Source: Prolixibacteraceae bacterium
GTDB lineage: Bacteria > Bacteroidota > Bacteroidia > Bacteroidales > Prolixibacteraceae
Length of the DNA: 64,000 nucleotides
Assembly: GCA_018648265.1 (NCBI GenBank)
Contig: JABGRN010000007.1
Span: forward strand, 1-64,000
Direction: 5' to 3'
Numbering within the stretch: position 1 is the stretch's first letter; each line of letters begins with the position of its first letter. The notes beneath the pieces are model-generated. The model was not told where the DNA came from and made no database searches. It saw nothing but the letters and a program-made list of their open reading frames with translations. This document shows positions 43,956-53,734 of this stretch, in pieces. The position numbers and the translations under genes were made by a program.

Positions 43956-45428
43956 TCAAAGCCAATTTTCCTGAACTTTTATACTATCATTTCTATCCCA
44001 ATCGTGATTCCACATTTTCATGTATTCATCGCCGGATAAAAAATTGTCGTTTGTTTTTTGGAGTAATTCCTTTAACTGACTTTCTAAATCAGATTGAATA
44101 AAAATATACTCATCGGCTCCAAGTAAATTATTCATTTGAAAAGGATCCAAAATATTGTCGTACAAAAGCCAGGGTCCGGTTAAATCGCGAACATAGGTAA
44201 ATCGTTTGGTCCTGACCCCCCGATATTCCCTCCCTCCTTTTTCATAATTCCACTGGTGAAAAGGAACCGGGCACTGAATTAAAACAGCCTCATTTTCATC
44301 TCCCCTTTCACCTAAAATTACTTTCGAAAAATCTGTTCCTTCAACAGTTTCTGGTATTTCAATTTCGGAGAAACCAAGCAGGGTTGGTAAAATATCTGGG
44401 GTATTTACCGGCATTTCAATTAGTTTTTGAGCTTTCCCTAATTTCTCTGGATAACGTAAAAGGAAAGGCACAATTAACGATTCGTCCCAGGGTTTTTGTT
44501 TTTTTACCATTCCGTGCGAGCGAAGCATATCACCATGATCGGATGTAAAAACAAAAATTGTATTTTCTGCAATACCGGATTTTTCAACAGCTAATAAAAG
44601 TTCTTTCATACAATCATCCAATGCTGCAATATGGGCATAATAACCTGCAATTTCTTTCCGTGCAGTTTCACGTAATTCGTCGGGAACATTTGGGCGGATT
44701 TCAATATCTTCTGGCGAAAACATTTGCCGGTATTTTTCAGGGGCAGTTTGGTAGGGTGCGTGAGGCGGCCCCCACGAAAGCATCAGTAAAAACGGGTTTT
44801 CTCCTTTCGATTTTTCGTTAATATAACCAATTGCCGATTTTGTTTGTGCAATGGCATCATATTCTTCCCACTTTAATCGCTCTGGAGAATCTTCATAATA
44901 GTATGAATTATTGTAATCGTGGGTACATTCTAAAACCTGCCAAAAATCGAATCCCTGCCTGCGTTCTTTTGGAATAAATTTCAACCGGGCTTCGAAAGTT
45001 TCTTCTCCTGGATCGTGCCCATTTAAATGCCATTTACCAATATAACCAGTTTCGTAACCAGCTTGTTTATAGATTTTAGCAATTGAATTTGCTCCCGGGT
45101 TCAGTGCTTTATCGTTATAAAAAACACCGTGGGTTAATGGGTATTGACCCGTTAATAAACTTGCACGGTACGGGCAACAAACCGGGCAGCCCGAAACGGC
45201 ATTTGTAAAAACCACACTTTCTTCTGAAAGTTTATTAATGGTTGGGGTTTTTACAATTTTATTTCCATTGTATCCAATGTCCTGCGCACGCCACTGGTCG
45301 GCAAACACAAAAATAATATTTGGTTTTGGAGGATCTTTTATAGAGCAAGAAAAAAACAAAAATAACGCAAAAACCAGGAGTAATTTTAATGAAGCAATTT
45401 GCTTTTCAAGTCTATTAAAGCATTTCAT
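43956..45428 (-). CDS. lipoprotein sulfatase
   Basis: A 490-residue sulfatase with a lipobox at LFLFFSC (Cys28), so it is anchored in the envelope. The metal site starts at IIFVFADQWRAQDIG. The formylglycine motif is C84-C-P-Y-R88 followed by ASLLTG, which fits CxPxR with Cys84 as the residue to be converted. KWHLNG, FTSDHGDML and the C-terminal segment complete the family pattern. It would remove sulfate from a glycan or small sulfate ester. No maturase (anSME) gene is in the window. Confidence 0.9.
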   Translation of the reverse strand: MKCFNRLEKQIASLKLLLVFALFLFFSCSIKDPPKPNIIFVFADQWRAQDIGYNGNKIVKTPTINKLSEESVVFTNAVSGCPVCCPYRASLLTGQYPLTHGVFYNDKALNPGANSIAKIYKQAGYETGYIGKWHLNGHDPGEETFEARLKFIPKERRQGFDFWQVLECTHDYNNSYYYEDSPERLKWEEYDAIAQTKSAIGYINEKSKGENPFLLMLSWGPPHAPYQTAPEKYRQMFSPEDIEIRPNVPDELRETARKEIAGYYAHIAALDDCMKELLLAVEKSGIAENTIFVFTSDHGDMLRSHGMVKKQKPWDESLIVPFLLRYPEKLGKAQKLIEMPVNTPDILPTLLGFSEIEIPETVEGTDFSKVILGERGDENEAVLIQCPVPFHQWNYEKGGREYRGVRTKRFTYVRDLTGPWLLYDNILDPFQMNNLLGADEYIFIQSDLESQLKELLQKTNDNFLSGDEYMKMWNHDWDRNDSIKVQENWL

Positions 45429-45461
45429 AATTTCAAACCCGTTTAATTTTGCATAAAAATA

Positions 45462-45566
45462 CTAACCTCTTTTAGCTTTCTTTTCTCTCTTTTCTGCTTT
45501 TTTTTCCTTTGCACTTTTAAGTGCTTCCTTTTTTACGTTTTTCTTTGCGTCTTGTGATTTTGCCAT
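45462..45566 (-). CDS. 34-residue lysine-rich small protein
   Basis: ATG 45566 opens MAKSQDAKKNVKKEALKSAK and continues with EKKAEKREKKAKRG to a TAG at 45462. Thirteen Lys and two Arg in 34 residues, with Ala and Glu, suggest a basic helix that may bind RNA or DNA. I recall very similar tiny proteins in other Bacteroidota, which supports a real gene, but I cannot check this. It lies between the sulfatase and isomerase genes on the same strand. Confidence 0.6.
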   Translation of the reverse strand: MAKSQDAKKNVKKEALKSAKEKKAEKREKKAKRG

Positions 45567-45661
45567 GATATTTAAATTTTAACCATCTATTTACAGATTC
45601 AATTACATTAACTTCTAAACCTTTGTAAAACTACATTCTTATTTCAATTTATCGATAAACA

Positions 45662-46597
45662 CTAAAGAATAATATTATTCTCTTTTCCAACTGAACGGAT
45701 ATAACCGACGGCTTTATTATACTCTTCGGCAGAATTCAGGTGTTCCATCATTAATGGAATATTTTTCAGTTTTGCTAATTCTTTTAAGAAAATTGCATAA
45801 TTCAAATTACCCAATCCAGGTCGAACTTCGGGTAAATGCGGAGTTAATTTTTCGTCTAAAAGCAGAATGTCTTTTGCATGACAACTTCTGATAAAAGGCC
45901 CCAGTTTTTTGAATGCTTCTTTTATCATCTCTCCATTTTTATAATAAACCTGTGGACTGATTACCAAATTTACCGGGTCGAAATGCACGCCAAACTGTTT
46001 TCTGTCGATTGCCTTAAAAAGCCTTTCGTACGATTCAACCGAATCGGGATACGACCACGGCATAGTTTCCAATGTATAAAAAGTGCTTTTGGGATTAACT
46101 GCATCAATAATTTTACGGGTAGTTTCAACAATTAAATCGAAAGTTACCGGGGTGAGGTTGTCTTTGTGAGGACCCGCCCATTTTTCAGGATTTCGCGAAC
46201 CACTGATATTCACACAACAATTGGCTCCAATTTCATCGGCCAGTTGTAATGATTTGATACATTTTTCGAGGGCAGTTTTACTTTTTTCTGAATCAGGATC
46301 AATTGGATTACTCCACGCTCCCACTTCAGAAATAACGATATCCGATTTTAAAGCGGCACCTTTGTAATCCCTGATTTCCTCGGAACTTGCCCCAATTTTT
46401 ACTGGACAATAAGCGGCTTTATAATTAAGCTCATTAATTGCAGAAATCCATTCATCAGGATTCTTGTACTTTCTAAAAACCGGGCCGCCCAACCGTACAT
46501 TACCATTTTCCACCTTTATTGAATTTGCTATTACCGGTGTTATTAAAGTCCCCCCAATTGCAGACAATAATAGTTTATTAAAATTTCTACGTTTCAT
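45662..46597 (-). CDS. exported sugar isomerase/epimerase-like TIM barrel
   Basis: A 311-residue TIM-barrel protein of the same broad fold as those at 38.3 and 39.1 kb, with an N-terminal signal (KRRNFNKLLLSAIGGTLITP) of Tat type. Barrel elements and metal ligands are seen in YTLETMPWSYPDS, QFGVHFDPVNLV, RSCHAKDILL and MMEHLNSAEEY. Third member of this family within 9 kb. It may work on the same sugar pathway, outside the cytoplasm. Confidence 0.82.
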   Translation of the reverse strand: MKRRNFNKLLLSAIGGTLITPVIANSIKVENGNVRLGGPVFRKYKNPDEWISAINELNYKAAYCPVKIGASSEEIRDYKGAALKSDIVISEVGAWSNPIDPDSEKSKTALEKCIKSLQLADEIGANCCVNISGSRNPEKWAGPHKDNLTPVTFDLIVETTRKIIDAVNPKSTFYTLETMPWSYPDSVESYERLFKAIDRKQFGVHFDPVNLVISPQVYYKNGEMIKEAFKKLGPFIRSCHAKDILLLDEKLTPHLPEVRPGLGNLNYAIFLKELAKLKNIPLMMEHLNSAEEYNKAVGYIRSVGKENNIIL

Positions 46598-47010
46598 TTT
46601 GTATTATTTTGAAGAATTTAAATTTAAACTATTTTCTATAAAAAAGTATAAAGCTTAAGTGTATTAAACAATGAAACTTTGGGATAAATGATTTTACCTT
46701 AAGACTCAGCTGAACAACGGAAATCTAAATCGCTAGTTATCAGTCCGTTTTGTCCTGATTTTTGTTCAAAGAAGATAAAAATCCCGCCAAAACTACCACC
46801 ATTTACAATATTCAACCCCAAGCTAAAGCATGGGGCTATTGATAATAAATGCATTTGGGTCGCTGAGTAGTAACGATTTTGCAATATTAGCAGCACAAAT
46901 AAGTAAAAAAAGCTGCACTCTATTTGAAATTACTAACAAATAAAGTAACAGCCTTTTTTTAACCAAACATTACTATTAAACCTATAAAAAATAACGGCTT
47001 TTAAAGTTTT
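46598..47010. other. intergenic region with a REP-like hairpin
   Basis: About 410 bases without a credible gene, between the isomerase start and the SusD stop. The only structure I see is the hairpin at 46816-46835 and the 10-base palindrome AAATGCATTT at 46846-46855. Confidence 0.5.
46816..46835. repeat. REP-like hairpin
   Basis: CCCCAAGCTAAAGCATGGGG folds with CCCCA/TGGGG, an A-A mismatch, then GC/GC around a TAAA loop, and can extend outward through TCAA/TTGA with a bulge. It resembles repetitive extragenic palindromes mobilised by RAYT transposases, but only one copy is in this window. Confidence 0.4.
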
Positions 47011-48825
47011 TTACCAACCAGGATTTTGAACTAAATTAGGGTTGGTTAATCTTGCTCCTTCAGGAATTGGGTAAAAATAATTCTTTTCTTCCCAGGTCCT
47101 TGTTATAGTGTTTAACCAGGTAATTTCGCCGGAAGTACCATTTGATAAACGATAGTCATTAGGTTTTCCACCATAAAGTTCGCTTACCGGGATAGCCGGA
47201 TAACCAGATGTTGAAGGTGCAGTATCCATGTAATAAACAACATCCATCAAACCATCCTGATTTAAATCCAATGGTGTATCTAGTGCCGGAACATAAATTC
47301 CGTTCCATTCCATTTCCATAAGTTCACCCTTTTTCCACCGAACAATGTCGTAAAAACGTAAACCTTCCATAAATAGCTCTATTCCTCTGTCCCTGCGAAC
47401 TTCAAGAATAACCGGGTCTGAAATACCTGGAAAATACTTCTCCTGCAGATAAGGATCAACAACAGTTGGTTTTGTAGAAAGTCCACCTGTGATACCTGCT
47501 CTGGCTCTTAACGCACCAATCGTGACAGCCCAGTCGGCATCGGTTAATGTACCAAGTTCAGCTTTTGCTTCGGCATAATTTAATAACACTTCACCATACC
47601 GAAACATCGATACTGAATTGTCATTTAAATCCCTTGTATCAACATTAATATCGTCAAGGGTCCATTTTATAGGTTGATACCCGGTATAAGAATATAACAT
47701 GTTGGCTGCCGACTTAAATGGAACATTATTACTTAGCCTTTCATAATCTCCCAACCTAATGGTTTGTTTTAACCTTTTATCTCTACCTACAACTTCTTCG
47801 TGAAATTGCATGGTTTTATAATCAGGATTATTGGTAAAAGGCGTACCATCTAAGTTTAAATAAGTATTAACAAATGTGCGAATAAGATTAAACCTCACAC
47901 CTGTTGTTGTACTTGTATAATACCAATTTGCAGCATGGGTTTTAGCAAATGATTCGCTCATTACTGCTGCCAACATTATTTCTTCGCCTACGGGTGCCGG
48001 GTTAATAAACAGTTTTCTGTAGGACAAATCGGTACCATCTCCTGTATAAACTTCGTATTCCGACTGATCCATAACAACTTTTGCAGCATTAGCTGCTTCG
48101 TTCAACCAGTCGTTGGCCGTTCCTTGTAACCCCAATTCAGTATGGTATTTTCTGAATGTTCCTTCAAACAGACAGACCCTTGCTTTAAGTGCATATGCAA
48201 CCCATTTGGTAACCAAACTGCGCGAACCATCAGATTCTAATGTAATATTTTGCGTTGCAAAATCAAGATCAGCCAAAATCTCGTTCATTACTAATTCACG
48301 AGAATCTCTGCCTTTGTATAAGTCTTCATCTTCAACATCAAGTGGCGTGCTTATCCATGGAACATCTCCATAACGTTTTACTTTCTCGAAATAGAAAAAT
48401 GCCCTGAAAAACCTCGCTAATCCAATGTAATGATTCCTTACACTTTCTGAAATACGTTCATCGGTACAATTTTCAATAAAAAAGTTAAAATTTCGCAGAT
48501 GTCCCCAGCCCCAATCACGGTCGCCACCCCAGGAAACAATATCGTTACCCGACGCACTTCCGTCATCTTCTGAAGTGGAGCTGTATGCACCCGCCATTAT
48601 GAAAGGCGGAGCCCCTCTTCGCGCAGCATAGTCAGACATGCCATCAGCTGTATGTATATTATTTGCACTTGGCAAAAAATCATAAAATGAATAGGAGTAT
48701 AGTTCAAGTCCAGTTTCGGAGCCAAATACAGCATCTTTCGATGTGCTATCCTGTGGTATTTGTTCCAAATCGCAGCTAAATAGAAAGACTGCAATTAATA
48801 TAAACCATTTATATTGTATTTTCAT
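47011..48825 (-). CDS. SusD/RagB-family nutrient-binding lipoprotein
   Basis: A 604-residue outer-membrane lipoprotein (lipobox AVFLFSC, Cys18). It has the SusD start LEQIPQDSTSKDAVFGSETG, the TPR-like helical region (GLARFFRAFFYFEKVKRYGD), and the C-terminal LEVRRDRGIELFMEGLRFYD with IVRWKKGELM. It caps the SusC channel and binds an oligosaccharide or other ligand. It follows susC by 24 bases and is the last gene of the sigma-fecR-susC-susD block. Confidence 0.94.
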   Translation of the reverse strand: MKIQYKWFILIAVFLFSCDLEQIPQDSTSKDAVFGSETGLELYSYSFYDFLPSANNIHTADGMSDYAARRGAPPFIMAGAYSSTSEDDGSASGNDIVSWGGDRDWGWGHLRNFNFFIENCTDERISESVRNHYIGLARFFRAFFYFEKVKRYGDVPWISTPLDVEDEDLYKGRDSRELVMNEILADLDFATQNITLESDGSRSLVTKWVAYALKARVCLFEGTFRKYHTELGLQGTANDWLNEAANAAKVVMDQSEYEVYTGDGTDLSYRKLFINPAPVGEEIMLAAVMSESFAKTHAANWYYTSTTTGVRFNLIRTFVNTYLNLDGTPFTNNPDYKTMQFHEEVVGRDKRLKQTIRLGDYERLSNNVPFKSAANMLYSYTGYQPIKWTLDDINVDTRDLNDNSVSMFRYGEVLLNYAEAKAELGTLTDADWAVTIGALRARAGITGGLSTKPTVVDPYLQEKYFPGISDPVILEVRRDRGIELFMEGLRFYDIVRWKKGELMEMEWNGIYVPALDTPLDLNQDGLMDVVYYMDTAPSTSGYPAIPVSELYGGKPNDYRLSNGTSGEITWLNTITRTWEEKNYFYPIPEGARLTNPNLVQNPGW

Positions 48826-48849
48826 GATGATAGTTTTTAAAATTTTAGA

Positions 48850-51800
48850 TTAGAATGTTACAGTTAAACCAATGCTTAAACTTTTCAGCATTGGGTAATT
48901 ATATCCATCACCAGAACCACCTAATAACGCATCCGCTGAGCCAGTATTTTCAACATCGAGATCTCGTGTGATTTTATAAAGCGGCGACCAGGTCCAAAGA
49001 TTTTCTCCTGAGATATAAACTTTTGCTTTCTCTGCACCGATTTTAGAAATTAGAGCGGTAGGTAAATTGTAACCTAACTGAAAATTCTTCATCCTTATAT
49101 AAGCAATGTTCTGAAGATAATCGGTTTGTGGATTGTTCCTAAGAATTCCACTACTTCTGTTAGCCACACGGCCAACGTATCTTGGTAAATAAGCATCAGG
49201 ATTTTCAGGAGTCCAGTGGTTATCGAGATGCCACGAAGGAAGCGGATTATAAGGTCTGTTGTATTGCCCCCAGAAAGCACTTGCTTCTCTACTCGGAAAC
49301 CAATTCTGTTTCCCGACTCCCTGAAAGAATGCAGAGAAGAAAAAGCTGTTATAGTCAGCTCCCAGATTTATTCCAAATGTAAAACGAGGTGCTTCATTTC
49401 CTATAATTGTTCTATCGCCAGGATCATCTGCTCTATTAGTTCCCGGATCAACAACACCGTCGCCATTTAGATCCATTAATTTTATATCTCCAGGAAAAAT
49501 AATTCTTGCATTTGTGGTTTTAAATCTACTTTGGTCTGCGTGACTGTCAATATCTGCCTGGTCAACAAAAAATCCATCGTTTGTATAACCCCAAATTTCT
49601 CCAACAACCATTCCTTCGTAAAAATCGTCTAGATATTTTTCAGGATTATTGAATTTAGTAATAACAGATTTGTTGTCGGCAAGTGTAAATCTTAAATCGT
49701 AATTAAACGGTTTCGATTTCAAAATAAACTTATCTCTCCATGAAATAGAAGCTTCCCATCCTTTAGTTTCCAAATCGGCATAATTACCTTTTGGGGCGGT
49801 TGCTCCAAATACAGCCGGGAGAGTCATGCCAATGGTAAACATATCCGTAGTTTCTCGCAGATACATATCTCCAACAAACAATAAGCGGTTAGAAGCCATG
49901 GCAATATCTAATCCAATATTTGTAGTTGTCGCAGTTTCCCAGGTAAGCCCATCGGGAAGAACATCTGGTTTACTGGTTAATTGTGGTTTTGTGCCACCCA
50001 AAACATCACCTGATTGACCAATACCGAATATTTCCTGATATACATAAGCATCAATATTACCATTACCTAACGAACCATAAGAAGCTCTTAGTTTTAGATT
50101 GGAAATCAAATCATCCGATACATTCCAAAACGATTCATTTGAAACTCTCCACCCAACTGAATAAGAAGGAAAGAAAGCATACCTTTCGTTATCAGGGAAT
50201 TTTGATGAACCATCGTAACGGCCGTTGATTTCAAACAAGTATTTATCCTTAAACGAATAGTTAATTCTTGAGAAACCTCCTAAAAGATTCCAAGCTGTAT
50301 AACTTCCATCAATATTCATATCTTCGCCCAATGCCAAACTTAAATCAATAGCATCTTCGAAAATAAGACCATTTCGCTCGGCTTCCAGTTTTGTGTATAA
50401 CGACTCCTCGTAGTTATAACCTACCATTGCTTTTAAATAATGCACTTCGTTAAAAATATTTTCATATTCGGAATATACGTTTAATGCCATATATTTGGTT
50501 TCTCTCCATGTATCTCTAAGATCGTCGTATTTTGTTCCGACGTAAGAAGTTACTCCCGGACTTTTATCGTAAGGAACACTAACCCTAACCCTTTTTTCAT
50601 TATTGTCGGAATTCTGATAAGTGAAATCTCCTTTAACTCTTAGTTTATCTTCAAAGAATTGTGCAACAAAACCGGTTGTACTTTTAAACACACGCTTAGT
50701 GTTGTCGTAACCACTTCTACCGTACCACATATTACCTACATTATAAACTGAAGTATGAGTTAAAGTTCCATCTGGGTTAAACAGAGGTGACATTGGATTA
50801 CCTTCGTCAGCAATATTTCTCCAAACATTTCCACCTTCTCCCGTTTGCAAAGGATTGTGGTAACTAGAACTGCTATATTGTGAATTATTTTCAAATCTCA
50901 ACCAAGGAAGTACCTGAATAGATCCTTTAGATCTGAAATTATACATTTCATAATCATCGGTATTATAAGTATAAAGTCCTTTTTGCCCCAGGTATCTACC
51001 TGTAATCATAAAACTTGTTGTTTCTGAACTACCCGAAACAGTAATATTATGATCGTTTGCTGTGGTAAAATCCTTGTATAACAAGTCATACCAATCTGTA
51101 CTCCCATAATATACGTATTCTCCATTTATTGGATTAATTGCCCAATCTTCGGTGTAATTTCCAGGGTTCTCCGACCTCATTCTGAGTTCTTCCAAATATT
51201 CCTGCGAAAATCGAATAGTTTTATTTGCCTTACTTGGATAAGAACCTTCCCAGTTATAAGTTGCTTCATTAAACATTTTAGCCCAAGTGTATCCATCCCA
51301 AACATAATCAGGCATTACAACTGGGTTTTTAACTGCAAAATTACCTGAATAGGTTATACTCGTTTTTTCTTTTGAAGGGCTTTTGGTGGTAATTAAGACA
51401 ACACCAAAAACTCCCCTTGCTCCGTAAATAGAAGCTGAAGCTGCATCCTTTAATAAGGAAATACTTTCAATATCGTTAGGATTAATCAAACTTGGATCAC
51501 CTTCAACTCCATCGATTAATACCAACGCATTTCCACCCTGACCGATGGAAGTAGTACCCCTGATATTATAACTTGGCGAACTATTTGGTTTACCATCGGG
51601 AAGTGTAATATTTAGATTTGGCATAACTCCCTTAAGTCCCTGCGTAATGTTACCCATGGAACGATTTTCGAAAACTTCGCTGGTTACCTGGTCAACTGCG
51701 CCGGTAAGGTTCGCTTTCTTTTGAGTACCATAACCAACTACAATAACTTCTTCCAGGCCAATTGCATCTTCCGACATAACAACTACAAACTGGCTTTTAT

Positions 51801-52380
51801 CGCCAATTGCCATTTCCTGAGCCACCATTCCAACAAATGAAAATACTAAAGTTTCGGCACTTGCTGGAACCGAGAATTGGAAATTACCGTCAACATCGGA
51901 AACAGTTCCTAAAGTAGTACCCTTAACAATAACTGTAACTCCAGGCAGTGGAATCCCCTGAGCATCGGTTATCATTCCAGAAACTGTTTTTTGTTGCTGT
52001 GTAATAGTTGGTTTTTCCGATGCCTTTCTTATAACAATCTGGCGTTCGTAAACATCATAAGTAACATCCGTATTCTCAAAAACTTCGTCAAGAATTTGAT
52101 TAATCGAAGCATTAACCAAATTAACATCGACTTTCTTTTCGAGGTTAACATCATCGTTGCGGTACAAAAAAACAAAATCGCTGTTTTTTTCCACAAATTG
52201 AATCACACCAGCAATTGTTGAATTAGCCAGGTTAATGTTCATCCTCTTAGCCTGCGAATAGCTTTCAGCCGAAACCGTCATCGCAGAAACAATCAGAATT
52301 AAAATCGCTACACGCATAATTCGAAATAGTTTTTTTAGATTTTCACATGGTGGAAAATCGTACAACAAAAATTTTTCCAT
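48850..52380 (-). CDS. SusC/RagA-family TonB-dependent transporter with STN domain
   Basis: An 1176-residue outer-membrane transporter: signal region (ILILIVSAMTVSAESYS), an STN/secretin-like domain (residues about 45-120) that signals to FecR, a carboxypeptidase-regulatory-like domain (SGMITDAQGIPLPGVTVIVK), the plug (EEVIVVGYGTQKKANLTGAV), and a 22-stranded barrel ending in LKSLSIGLTVTF. The STN domain shows it is both importer and sensor for the sigma/anti-sigma pair next to it. The ligand is unknown; nearby sulfatase and sugar enzymes suggest a glycan. Confidence 0.94.
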   Translation of the reverse strand: MEKFLLYDFPPCENLKKLFRIMRVAILILIVSAMTVSAESYSQAKRMNINLANSTIAGVIQFVEKNSDFVFLYRNDDVNLEKKVDVNLVNASINQILDEVFENTDVTYDVYERQIVIRKASEKPTITQQQKTVSGMITDAQGIPLPGVTVIVKGTTLGTVSDVDGNFQFSVPASAETLVFSFVGMVAQEMAIGDKSQFVVVMSEDAIGLEEVIVVGYGTQKKANLTGAVDQVTSEVFENRSMGNITQGLKGVMPNLNITLPDGKPNSSPSYNIRGTTSIGQGGNALVLIDGVEGDPSLINPNDIESISLLKDAASASIYGARGVFGVVLITTKSPSKEKTSITYSGNFAVKNPVVMPDYVWDGYTWAKMFNEATYNWEGSYPSKANKTIRFSQEYLEELRMRSENPGNYTEDWAINPINGEYVYYGSTDWYDLLYKDFTTANDHNITVSGSSETTSFMITGRYLGQKGLYTYNTDDYEMYNFRSKGSIQVLPWLRFENNSQYSSSSYHNPLQTGEGGNVWRNIADEGNPMSPLFNPDGTLTHTSVYNVGNMWYGRSGYDNTKRVFKSTTGFVAQFFEDKLRVKGDFTYQNSDNNEKRVRVSVPYDKSPGVTSYVGTKYDDLRDTWRETKYMALNVYSEYENIFNEVHYLKAMVGYNYEESLYTKLEAERNGLIFEDAIDLSLALGEDMNIDGSYTAWNLLGGFSRINYSFKDKYLFEINGRYDGSSKFPDNERYAFFPSYSVGWRVSNESFWNVSDDLISNLKLRASYGSLGNGNIDAYVYQEIFGIGQSGDVLGGTKPQLTSKPDVLPDGLTWETATTTNIGLDIAMASNRLLFVGDMYLRETTDMFTIGMTLPAVFGATAPKGNYADLETKGWEASISWRDKFILKSKPFNYDLRFTLADNKSVITKFNNPEKYLDDFYEGMVVGEIWGYTNDGFFVDQADIDSHADQSRFKTTNARIIFPGDIKLMDLNGDGVVDPGTNRADDPGDRTIIGNEAPRFTFGINLGADYNSFFFSAFFQGVGKQNWFPSREASAFWGQYNRPYNPLPSWHLDNHWTPENPDAYLPRYVGRVANRSSGILRNNPQTDYLQNIAYIRMKNFQLGYNLPTALISKIGAEKAKVYISGENLWTWSPLYKITRDLDVENTGSADALLGGSGDGYNYPMLKSLSIGLTVTF

Positions 52381-52440
52381 AAATTTGTTTGATTTTTTAA
52401 ATTAATAATTACTGTTAGTCATAATGGTAGTATTTAATTC

Positions 52441-52470
52441 AACCGGGAAGTGTTGCCGCATTTCCCGGTT
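52441..52470 (-). terminator. hairpin between fecR and susC
   Basis: AACCGGGAA and TTCCCGGTT form a perfect 9-bp stem with a 12-base loop directly after the fecR stop codon. The T-rich tail is on the plus-strand side, so for fecR it may act as a partial terminator or mRNA 3'-end stabiliser that separates low sigma/fecR from high susC expression. Confidence 0.5.
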
Positions 52471-53651
52471 TATTTTATTTTATAATTTTTTTCATCATTT
52501 TTTTCAAATGCGGTTGTTGAGACTTTTGCCAGGTACTCAAAAACTTCTTCTTTGTTTTGTTTTAGATCTAATTTGCCACTTATCTTTATCGATCCCAACA
52601 TTGGATCTTCAAACTGAATATTTATATCGTAATACCTTTCCAGTCTTTTAATTACCCTGTTCATGTCGAGGTTTTCGAAGCTTAGCAAACCATCGATCCA
52701 TGACACATAGAAATCGGTATTTACATTTGTGACTTTCGATAATTTTGTGCTTTTATCGAAAGAGGCAAGTTGGTTAGGTTTAAGTATAATTTCGTTTTCA
52801 AATTTTGTTTCGCCAATCTGCCTGATAGACACGCTCCCCTTTTTTAATACTGTTTGAATAACATTGTCTTCGGGGTAAGCCGAAATATTAAATTGGGTTC
52901 CAAGGACTTTTATTTCCAGTGCTGAAGTTTGAACCAGAAATGGTTTGTTATTATCTTTTGCAACATCAAAATATGCTTCACCAAACAAAACAACCTCCCT
53001 GGTTTTATTCATAAAAACTGAGGGGTAAATTAAACGGCTCCCGGCATTTAGCCAAACTACTGTATTGTCGCATAAAACAACTTTCGAACTACTGCCATGC
53101 GGCATTACCAGTTGATTCATTATTGATAGTTCAACGGCAATAACAATACTATCCTCGTTTAATACAATTTTCCCCGAATTTCTATAGTCTAGTGTTGATT
53201 CCCCGTTTTTTAACGGAATACTTTTTCCCTCAGGTAAAATTAACATCGGGCCGTTTACGGTTGGGGGGATTTTTATTTCGCTTACATATTTAACCAGGTC
53301 CTCTTTACCGATACTGAAATAAACAACTGATGCCCCAACAGAAAAAAACAAAATTGCCACAGCCGCGTATTTGAAAAAATTATTTAGCCTTTTCTTTTGC
53401 GTAATCCTTTTGTCCACTCCATCAAGTCTCTTTGAAATATCATAAGCAAGCTTTAATTTTTCGGCTTCAGAGAGCATGTTATTTATCAAGTTTATGTTCC
53501 TCAATTTTAATTTGAGTTCAAGAATCATGTTCGCTTCTTGAGGGTGTTCCTCGATATAACTATCCCAATACAAATCTAATTCTATCGTTGGGTTGAAAAT
53601 CCATTTAATAAAAAACGGATTCTCGATAATGTCTTTGTAATTATTCATCAA
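52470..53651 (-). CDS. FecR-family anti-sigma factor
   Basis: A 393-residue inner-membrane protein: a cytoplasmic N-terminal region (about 110 residues) that holds the sigma factor, one membrane helix (YAAVAILFFSVGASVVYFSI), a periplasmic FecR domain (LPEGKSIPLKNGESTLDY and VVWLNAGSRLIYPSVF) and a C-terminal DUF4974-like STN-related domain (LLSFENLDMNRVIKRLERYY). It receives the signal from the SusC STN domain and frees the sigma factor encoded just upstream. Confidence 0.92.
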   Translation of the reverse strand: MMNNYKDIIENPFFIKWIFNPTIELDLYWDSYIEEHPQEANMILELKLKLRNINLINNMLSEAEKLKLAYDISKRLDGVDKRITQKKRLNNFFKYAAVAILFFSVGASVVYFSIGKEDLVKYVSEIKIPPTVNGPMLILPEGKSIPLKNGESTLDYRNSGKIVLNEDSIVIAVELSIMNQLVMPHGSSSKVVLCDNTVVWLNAGSRLIYPSVFMNKTREVVLFGEAYFDVAKDNNKPFLVQTSALEIKVLGTQFNISAYPEDNVIQTVLKKGSVSIRQIGETKFENEIILKPNQLASFDKSTKLSKVTNVNTDFYVSWIDGLLSFENLDMNRVIKRLERYYDINIQFEDPMLGSIKISGKLDLKQNKEEVFEYLAKVSTTAFEKNDEKNYKIK

Positions 53652-53734
53652 TTTTTCGCGATTTAATTATAAGAGAAGGTTAGTATTGAAAAGGGACAAA
53701 ATAGAGAAAGAAAATTAATGTGTTTTAAAACACA

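Noticed and set aside
46699-46896. 65-residue minus-strand frame in the intergenic gap
   Set aside because: No family resemblance, and it spans the REP-like hairpin; probably chance.
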